Assembly: GCF_000417875.1 (NCBI RefSeq)
Contig: NW_006920872.1
Coordinates: 106,197-170,196 of the forward strand
Source of the DNA: Pseudozyma flocculosa PF-1
Taxonomy: Eukaryota > Basidiomycota > Ustilaginomycetes > Ustilaginales > Ustilaginaceae
Direction: 5' to 3'
Length of the DNA: 64,000 bases
The notes under the pieces are model-generated. The model searched no databases and was not told the DNA's origin. It saw only the letters and a program-made list of their open reading frames with translations. This document shows, one piece after another, positions 61,972 through 64,000 of the stretch; position 1 is the first letter of the stretch, and the number at the start of each line of letters is the position of its first letter. The position numbers and the translations under genes were made by a program.

Positions 61972-62253
61972 GCAGCCCCTCGCCGCGCCGCCGCCGTTGC
62001 CCACCCTGCGGCGCGCCGCAACATATTCTTTTCTCGTTTATGCATACCTGCGTTCCGATTTAGATACCAGATCGCCTTGGTGCGATCAGATTCGCTCGCT
62101 CTCTTGGGCTCTTTGAGTAGATGGTTGATCCACTCTGCGCGACGGGATGTGGACCGAGGAAGAGCGTTCGACGCGCGCTTCGGCGCCCTTCCCCGCGACG
62201 ATACCTCGCCGTGGTCGAGACGAGATCAGCGGGCGCTCGCGAAGAAGGCGGGG
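61972..62253. other. Short convergent intergenic region
   Basis: 282 bases between the ArfGAP stop and the mt-GluRS stop; no feature beyond presumed 3' UTRs. Confidence 0.5.
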
Positions 62254-64000
62254 TTAAGCCAGGCCGTTTTCGTTGTACACCTTGAGCGCCATCTCTAGCC
62301 GATCGATGCAGCCCTGCTTGCCCAGCCACGAGATGATTTCGGCCAACGTCGGACCTTTCTGCGGGTCGTTGGAAGGGGGGGGGGGGGGGGGGGGGGGATC
62401 AGACGAAGGGTTTGCAAAAAATTGCAGGGAGGAAAGGGAAAGGAGGGGTGTCAGGAATCGGGGAGCGCTGGAGGGGGTTGGGATGCTTCGGCGCTGGTGG
62501 CACACTCACGTCCCTAGCCGTGAGTGCAAAGCGAATGGGCAGCATGACGTTTGCCCTCTTTCTCGCCGCCCTCTTGCCGCCCTGTTCGACCAGCTCCTGC
62601 CGTTCATCGCGGGGGGCATGGAGGGATTCCGCCACCGACTTGGCGAGGTCCTTGAGCAGCTTTGACGCGTCCTCCTGCGCGATCGGCCCCGACTCGGCAT
62701 CGGAGGGAAGGTGACGGAGGAGCGAGAGAAGCTGCTCGATGCATACGGCGTAGTGCATCGAGATGGCGGAAGTGGAGCGGAAGAGGGATAGAGAGGAGCT
62801 CGACGTCCATGTCGGTACGCGCAGTAGCGGCTGCACCGAGTGCGTAAAGTCGAGGTAGGTCGGTGATGTTCCCTGTTGCATGCAGGTCCCAGTGGACAGG
62901 TGTCAGCAGAAGAGGGACGGCAGAGGATGGCAGAGAGGGTTGTCAGGCGCCCGAAGGGCAAGGTCCGTCTACCCGTCGCACACCGGCGGAAACGCACCTT
63001 TGTGATCTGCAGCAGCTCCACCAGCCTCTCGTCCGCCATCTCTTGCCTGTCGTCGTGAAGAACAGCAAGGCAAAGACCACATCACCATCGTTGAGCATCA
63101 TCGTGCCACGCGCAGCAGCTCGGAACGCGGGGCTCGGCACACTCACACCTCGGGGAACTCTGCCGCGAGCAGCGGCTTGACCTTGTCGACGAGCTCCCGC
63201 TGTCCGCCGCCCTCGCCATCGTCGAGCTTGAGCGCCATGTGCCTGCCGTTGAGGAAGTAGAGCTTCGACAGATCCACGGCCGCCCGCGAGTGCGACACGT
63301 TGGCGATGTCAAACTGCCTCCGCGTCGAAATGGGCCCGCGCCGCGTCTGGAGCATGTCAGCGGTCCCTCCCAACGCTCGTGGTGCCTTCCGAGCCGTTCG
63401 GTAACTCACGCCCTCGATCATCTCGTGCATCGACATGACCTCAAAGTTGCTGTGCGAGCCCTCCTCCTTTGCGTCGCTGCGCGCCGCAATGTGGTTGTAG
63501 CCCATGAGCGCGACAAAGTTGTTGAGCGCCTCGGGCTCGAGCCCTTTGGCCATGTAGTCCTCGACGCGCACGTCGCCCATGCGCTTCGACAGCTTGCTCC
63601 CGTCCGGGTTGACCAGGAGCGGCAGGTGCGCAAACTTGGGCGGTTCCAGTCCCAGGGCGCGGTAGAGCCAGAGGTGTTTCGGCAGCGACGGGAGCCACTC
63701 CTGCGCGGGCGGAGGGAAGACGGGCGGGACGGATCGGTGAGAGCGTTCGTGGTGTGATCAGCGCAGGCGGAGACGTTGTCGCGATGTAGCTTGTGAGCTC
63801 GGCATGTGCCACTCACCTCTCCTCTGAGGACGTGGGTGATGCCCATCTCGTGGTCGTCGATGACGTTGGCGAGGTGGTATGTGGGCCAGCCGGAGCTCTT
63901 CATTAGGATCGGATCTTCGGTGCCTGCGCGATTCGGGTCGGCGGGGAAGTGAATGTCGCCATAGACGAGGTCCTGGTGGCTGATGGCGTCCGTCTCGGCC
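62254..64000 (-). CDS. MSE1: Mitochondrial glutamyl-tRNA synthetase (C-terminal part; gene runs off the right edge)
   Basis: Six exons on the minus strand: 63817-64000 (partial), 63410-63700, 63147-63313, 62998-63046, 62510-62872 and 62254-62358, all in consistent phase. The class I catalytic core is visible: [50 protein letters not shown] and the KMSKS-type loop [11 protein letters not shown]. The anticodon-binding region follows ([30 protein letters not shown]) and the protein ends [20 protein letters not shown]. The bacterial-type GluRS pattern rather than the GluPro/cytosolic type points to the mitochondrial enzyme (Mse1/EARS2), which charges tRNA-Glu in the organelle. The N-terminus with the HIGH motif and transit peptide is outside the window. 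The last intron contains a 23-base homopolymer next to its acceptor. Confidence 0.93.
62375..62397. repeat. Poly-G/poly-C tract (23 bases) in the last mt-GluRS intron
   Basis: A G23 run on the plus strand, C23 on the coding strand, lying 16 bases upstream of the last exon. It may act as the pyrimidine tract of the acceptor. Confidence 0.95.

Overview
This 64 kb window is nuclear DNA of a GC-rich fungus, most likely a basidiomycete of the Ustilaginomycotina (smut and smut-like yeasts). The evidence is: many short spliceosomal introns with gtgagt donors and cag acceptors; conserved fungal housekeeping genes; a secreted lipase of the Candida antarctica lipase A type; a membrane-tethered glyoxal/galactose-oxidase-like protein as known from Ustilago; and a small glycine-rich RRM protein like Ustilago Grp1. 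The species cannot be named from the sequence alone. There are two runs of N (20 and 631 bases), one isolated N, and at least one apparent single-base frameshift, so this is a draft assembly.

Layout. 1-6 kb: VPS35 (retromer, cut by the left edge) and MRD1 (pre-rRNA processing), both on the minus strand; a candidate C/D snoRNA lies in the MRD1 intron. 6.8-12.3 kb: a large coiled-coil protein on the plus strand, broken by a small gap. 13.2-14.6 kb: CAL-A-type lipase, minus. 16.5-20.4 kb: SEC24 of the COPII coat, minus, with an apparent one-base frameshift. 21.8-23.8 kb: an unusual single gene fusing an SHB17-type histidine phosphatase to thymidylate synthase, plus. 24.2-27.0 kb: RACK1, minus, with its start codon split by an intron and a U24 (snR24) snoRNA in its second intron. 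27.0-28.3 kb: ribosomal protein RPL12, plus, divergent from RACK1. 28.9-29.8 kb: an unknown protein, minus. 31.6-34.4 kb: copper-radical (glyoxal) oxidase, minus.

34.4-39.4 kb is gene-poor, low-complexity DNA with the large gap. Then follow a Grp1-like RNA-binding protein (40.0-41.3 kb, plus), an unknown small Cys-tailed protein (43.0-43.8 kb, minus), a poorly resolved multi-exon gene (45.4-46.6 kb, plus), a long Ser-rich unknown protein (48.0-51.1 kb, plus), a GPI-anchored Cys-rich secreted protein (51.7-52.7 kb, minus), a gene-poor stretch, a BAR-PH-ArfGAP protein (56.3-62.0 kb, plus) and the 3' part of mitochondrial glutamyl-tRNA synthetase (62.3 kb to the right edge, minus).

Themes. Several neighbours serve ribosome production and translation (MRD1, RACK1, RPL12, two snoRNA candidates, mt-GluRS), and several serve membrane traffic (VPS35, SEC24, ArfGAP). 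No operons, CRISPR arrays, rRNA or convincing tRNA genes were seen. Exon limits were worked out by hand from reading frame, splice sites and family resemblance. The most unusual item is the phosphatase-thymidylate synthase fusion, which may couple ribose-phosphate supply to dTMP synthesis.
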